Assembly: GCA_031360885.1 (NCBI GenBank)
Contig: JANMCC010000282.1
Coordinates: 1 to 8,374, forward strand
Reading direction: 5' to 3'
Origin: Schlegelella_A sp031360885
Lineage (GTDB): Bacteria; Pseudomonadota; Gammaproteobacteria; Burkholderiales; Burkholderiaceae_C
Length of the DNA: 8,374 nt
The notes beneath the pieces were generated by a model. The model saw nothing but the letters and a program-made list of their open reading frames with translations. It ran no database searches and was not told the DNA's origin. Positions 6,177-8,374 of the stretch are shown here, piece after piece. The translations under genes were made by a program, and so were the position numbers. Within the stretch, counting starts at the first letter, position 1; every line of letters begins with the position of its first letter.

Positions 6177-6497
6177 ATGGTATTGAGCTGGTTCGATGCG
6201 CGCGATGCGAGCAAATTCGGCACGACTCTGGCGGAGATGCTTATCGAGCGGACGCCGGTGGAGGGCAAGCTGGGCAAGCGCATGGTGACGAAGAAGCACG
6301 AGGCGATGCTGCATCAACTCGAGCAGCATGTGGTTCGCTTCAACGCAGAGCACAAACTGAACGCTTACAAGAAGGCCCAGCTCGGAAATCGATTCAAGTG
6401 GACCCTGCGCGACAGCGGCTACGACGTCGAGTACGTGGATCAGGTGACGCATTGGCTCATGGTCAAGCTGGGAACCGCCGCCAAGAAGGCGAAGTGA
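6177..6497 (+). CDS. Small basic protein of unknown function
   Basis: Encodes 106 residues and I do not recognise the family. There is no signal peptide, membrane segment or cysteine pair, so it is probably cytoplasmic. The sequence looks alpha-helical and lysine-rich, for example KLGKRMVTKKHEAML (residues 31-45) and a C-terminal AAKKAK. A more conserved-looking patch, NRFKWTLRDSGYDVEYVD (71-88), has aromatic and acidic residues. It is very likely a real gene: it has a strong AGGAGA site, begins 25 bases after the FkbM stop, and its own stop is six bases before the TPR-glycosyltransferase start. Sandwiched between a methyltransferase and a glycosyltransferase, it may be an accessory or partner protein of that glycan pathway. 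That is an inference from position only. Confidence 0.8.
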   Translation: MVLSWFDARDASKFGTTLAEMLIERTPVEGKLGKRMVTKKHEAMLHQLEQHVVRFNAEHKLNAYKKAQLGNRFKWTLRDSGYDVEYVDQVTHWLMVKLGTAAKKAK

Positions 6498-6501
6498 GAG
6501 G
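6496..6501 (+). promoter_or_regulatory. Ribosome-binding site overlapping the upstream stop codon
   Basis: GAGAGG begins inside the TGA of the small unknown gene and ends two bases before ATG 6504. The overlapping purine run AGTGAG gives a spacing of five. This arrangement suits re-initiation by ribosomes finishing the small gene, coupling the two proteins. Confidence 0.45.
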
Positions 6502-6503
6502 CG

Positions 6504-8374
6504 ATGCTCGATCGGATAAGGAGTTTTCTGCGGCCGGCCAGCGCCGACGCCGCCCCCGGGATCGCGCGAGATCGTGCCGTCGCAGACAAGGCAGAGGGAG
6601 ACGCGTTTCTGGCCGCGAGCCAGTTGCCCGAAGCGATCCGCTCGTTCCGCTCGGCTATTGAATCCCACCCCGGCGGTGCCGAGGCCTACCTCCCGCTTGG
6701 GTATGCACTGCGCGAGCAGGGTCAACCGGATGCCGCAGCGGAGGTTCTCAGGACGGGCCTGTCGCTCGACCCCCAAGCGATCGACGGCCACTACCTTCTC
6801 GCTCTTTGCCTGCAGGAGCTGGGGCGGCCCGCAGAGGCAATTCGCCATCTCGAGACGGTTCTCGAGCTTGACCCTAGCGTCGCCGACGCCTGGGTACGCC
6901 TGAGCTTGGCGCACGTGCATGCCGGAAACATGCTCGCGGCGACGGACGCGGTCGCAAAGGGGATTGCCCAGCATCCCGAAGTCGCCGACCTGCACTATGT
7001 TTGCGGAAACCTGAGCCTGCATAGAGGCGAATTCGAGGAGGCAATCGTCGCCTACAAACGCGCGCTGGCCATCCAGCCAGAGCACGCGGAGGCGCACTAC
7101 AACTGCGGCATCGCGCTGCGCAGCGCCAACCGACAGGCCGAGGCTCTCGCGAGCTTGGATGCAGCACTGCAGTTGAAGCCCGGCTACCCCGCGGCCCTCG
7201 GCCACCGCGGGGGTCTTCTGCTTCAACTCGGACGTCATGCGGAAGCACTGGCCAGCTTCGACCGCGCGCTTGCCATCAATCCCGCGCTGGCCGAAGTACT
7301 CAACGATCGAGGCGCGACGCTAGCGCAGCTCGGTCGGCTCGAGGAAGCCTTGGCAAGCTATGAGCGTGCCGTGCATCTTGAGCCCGGCCTGAGTGCCGCA
7401 TGGGTCAACCAGGCCAAGGTCCTCCGCAAGCTGGAGCGTCCCGAACAAGCGCTCGCGTGTTTCGAACAGGCTCTCTCGTCACACGCCGACAACCCAGACC
7501 TGCTTAACAATCTCGGACTGCTGCTGAGGGACTTGAAGCGGCCCGCCAAGGCGCTAGATGCGTTCGACCGGGCACTACAGGTCAATCCCGGATTCGCCGA
7601 AGCGTGGAGCAACCGGGGACTCGTCCTTCAGGAAGTTGATCGACCCGAGGAAGCATTGGCCGACTACGACCGGGCCTTGCAGATCAAAGCTGACATGGCC
7701 GACGCGCACGCCAATCGCGGCAATGTCTTGCGGGAGCTGGATCGGCACACCGAAGCGCTCGAAGCGTACCGGCGGGCACAGGAGATCCGACCGGGCTACG
7801 AGGCGATCTACTTCAACGAGAGCTTGTCTCGCCTCGTTCTCGGCGACTTGCCTGGGGGCTGGCCGAAATACGAGTGGCGCTGGCAGAGCAGTTCCGCGAC
7901 CCCGCCGGCGAACCACTTCTCCCAGCCGATGCTGTCCGAGAGTACGCCGCTGAATGGCAAGAGAGTCTGGCTGTACGCGGAACAGGGGCTTGGAGACACC
8001 ATTCAGTTCTGCCGTTACGCCAAGGTCTTGTCCCAAAGGGGAGCCAAGGTCTTGCTGGGCGTGCAGGCTCCGCTCAAGCATTTGCTGCAGGATCTTGAAG
8101 GGGTGGCGCAAATACTCGTCCCGGGGGAGATTCCTCCGTCGTTCGACTATCACTGTCCTTTGCTCAGCCTACCGCTCGTCTTCGGTACCTCGCTGCAGAC
8201 GATTCCGAAGGATGGTGCCTACATTCGTCCGAGCGGTCCGCACTTCGCCGCACGGCTCGCCGCATGGCAGGCGCGCCTCGGGCCGAAGGACAAGCCGCGC
8301 GTCGGCCTGGTCTGGTCGGGCAACGCGCATCACAAGAACGACCGCAACCGCTCGATTCCGCTGCGCACCTTCGC
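6504..8374 (+). CDS. TPR-repeat glycosyltransferase, GT9-like (3' end beyond the window)
   Basis: The frame is open from ATG 6504 to the right edge, giving 623 residues with no stop. A short basic N-terminus (MLDRIRSFLR) is followed by twelve gapless 34-residue tetratricopeptide units (25-432). These form a superhelix that usually binds a protein partner or acceptor. A GT-B-like domain starts near 486: RVWLYAEQGLGDTIQFCRY (487-505) and RVGLVWSGNAHHKNDRNRS (599-617) are characteristic of bacterial TPR proteins with a GT9/heptosyltransferase-like domain. The motifs do not resemble the OGT/SPINDLY (GT41) catalytic region. The enzyme probably adds a sugar to a protein or glycan in the cytoplasm, but donor and acceptor are unknown. 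The start lies six bases after the preceding stop, with GAGAGG just upstream, implying translational coupling. G+C is about 55-65% until near 8220 and about 70% after it. Confidence 0.88.
   Translation, partial: MLDRIRSFLRPASADAAPGIARDRAVADKAEGDAFLAASQLPEAIRSFRSAIESHPGGAEAYLPLGYALREQGQPDAAAEVLRTGLSLDPQAIDGHYLLALCLQELGRPAEAIRHLETVLELDPSVADAWVRLSLAHVHAGNMLAATDAVAKGIAQHPEVADLHYVCGNLSLHRGEFEEAIVAYKRALAIQPEHAEAHYNCGIALRSANRQAEALASLDAALQLKPGYPAALGHRGGLLLQLGRHAEALASFDRALAINPALAEVLNDRGATLAQLGRLEEALASYERAVHLEPGLSAAWVNQAKVLRKLERPEQALACFEQALSSHADNPDLLNNLGLLLRDLKRPAKALDAFDRALQVNPGFAEAWSNRGLVLQEVDRPEEALADYDRALQIKADMADAHANRGNVLRELDRHTEALEAYRRAQEIRPGYEAIYFNESLSRLVLGDLPGGWPKYEWRWQSSSATPPANHFSQPMLSESTPLNGKRVWLYAEQGLGDTIQFCRYAKVLSQRGAKVLLGVQAPLKHLLQDLEGVAQILVPGEIPPSFDYHCPLLSLPLVFGTSLQTIPKDGAYIRPSGPHFAARLAAWQARLGPKDKPRVGLVWSGNAHHKNDRNRSIPLRTF
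6576..7799 (+). repeat. Twelve tandem TPR units (102-base period at protein level)
   Basis: Twelve consecutive 34-residue units fit without insertion or deletion, with boundaries at residues 25, 59, 93 and so on to 432. Typical TPR positions recur: Gly or Ala at 8, Ala at 20 and 27, and Pro near 32, as in ALASFDRALAINP and ALADYDRALQI. The DNA copies are diverged, so the array is old or selected rather than recently duplicated. The first four units are the least regular. Confidence 0.9.

Noticed and set aside
6117..7238. A 373-codon minus-strand frame opposite the small gene and the TPR array, with a further frame at 7575-8153.
   Set aside because: The plus strand encodes an unbroken, highly regular TPR protein here, so the minus frames are shadows of it.

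Overview
The window is GC-rich (about 70% G+C over most of it). Tightly packed genes and protein sequences typical of betaproteobacteria point to Burkholderiales or a close relative; this is inferred from family resemblance and composition, not from a marker gene. No gene-free stretch exceeds 100 bases, and I see no tRNA, rRNA, insertion sequence or CRISPR array.

Layout. (1) Positions 1-101, minus strand: the N-terminal third of a VapB-type antitoxin, whose gene runs off the left edge. (2) 198-2090, plus: a PglL/Wzy-type membrane O-oligosaccharyltransferase. It converges with and overlaps by 8 bases (3) moaC (2083-2586, minus), a molybdenum-cofactor gene. (4) 2628-4286, plus: an exported BepA/YfgC-like M48 metalloprotease with a TPR-like C-terminus, divergent from moaC across 41 bases. 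(5) 4299-5108, minus: a SAM-dependent methyltransferase with an N-terminal cysteine cluster, converging on the protease gene across 12 bases. (6) 5159-6151, plus: an FkbM-type methyltransferase with an N-terminal membrane anchor, divergent from gene 5. (7) 6177-6497, plus: a small basic protein of unknown function. (8) 6504 to the right edge, plus: a large protein with twelve gapless TPR units joined to a GT-B/GT9-like glycosyltransferase domain. It is open at the right edge.

Genes 2-4 look like chromosomal backbone. Genes 5-8 look like the edge of a glycan or protein-modification locus: two methyltransferases, an unknown small protein and a TPR-glycosyltransferase. Genes 6-8 are spaced 25 and 6 bases apart and probably form one transcript. 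G+C falls from about 70% to about 50-60% near 5875, inside the FkbM gene, and returns to about 70% near 8220, inside the glycosyltransferase gene. This suggests that the block between was replaced or acquired by recombination inside conserved coding sequence. The most novel candidates are the unknown 106-residue protein, this mosaic block and the membrane-tethered FkbM enzyme.
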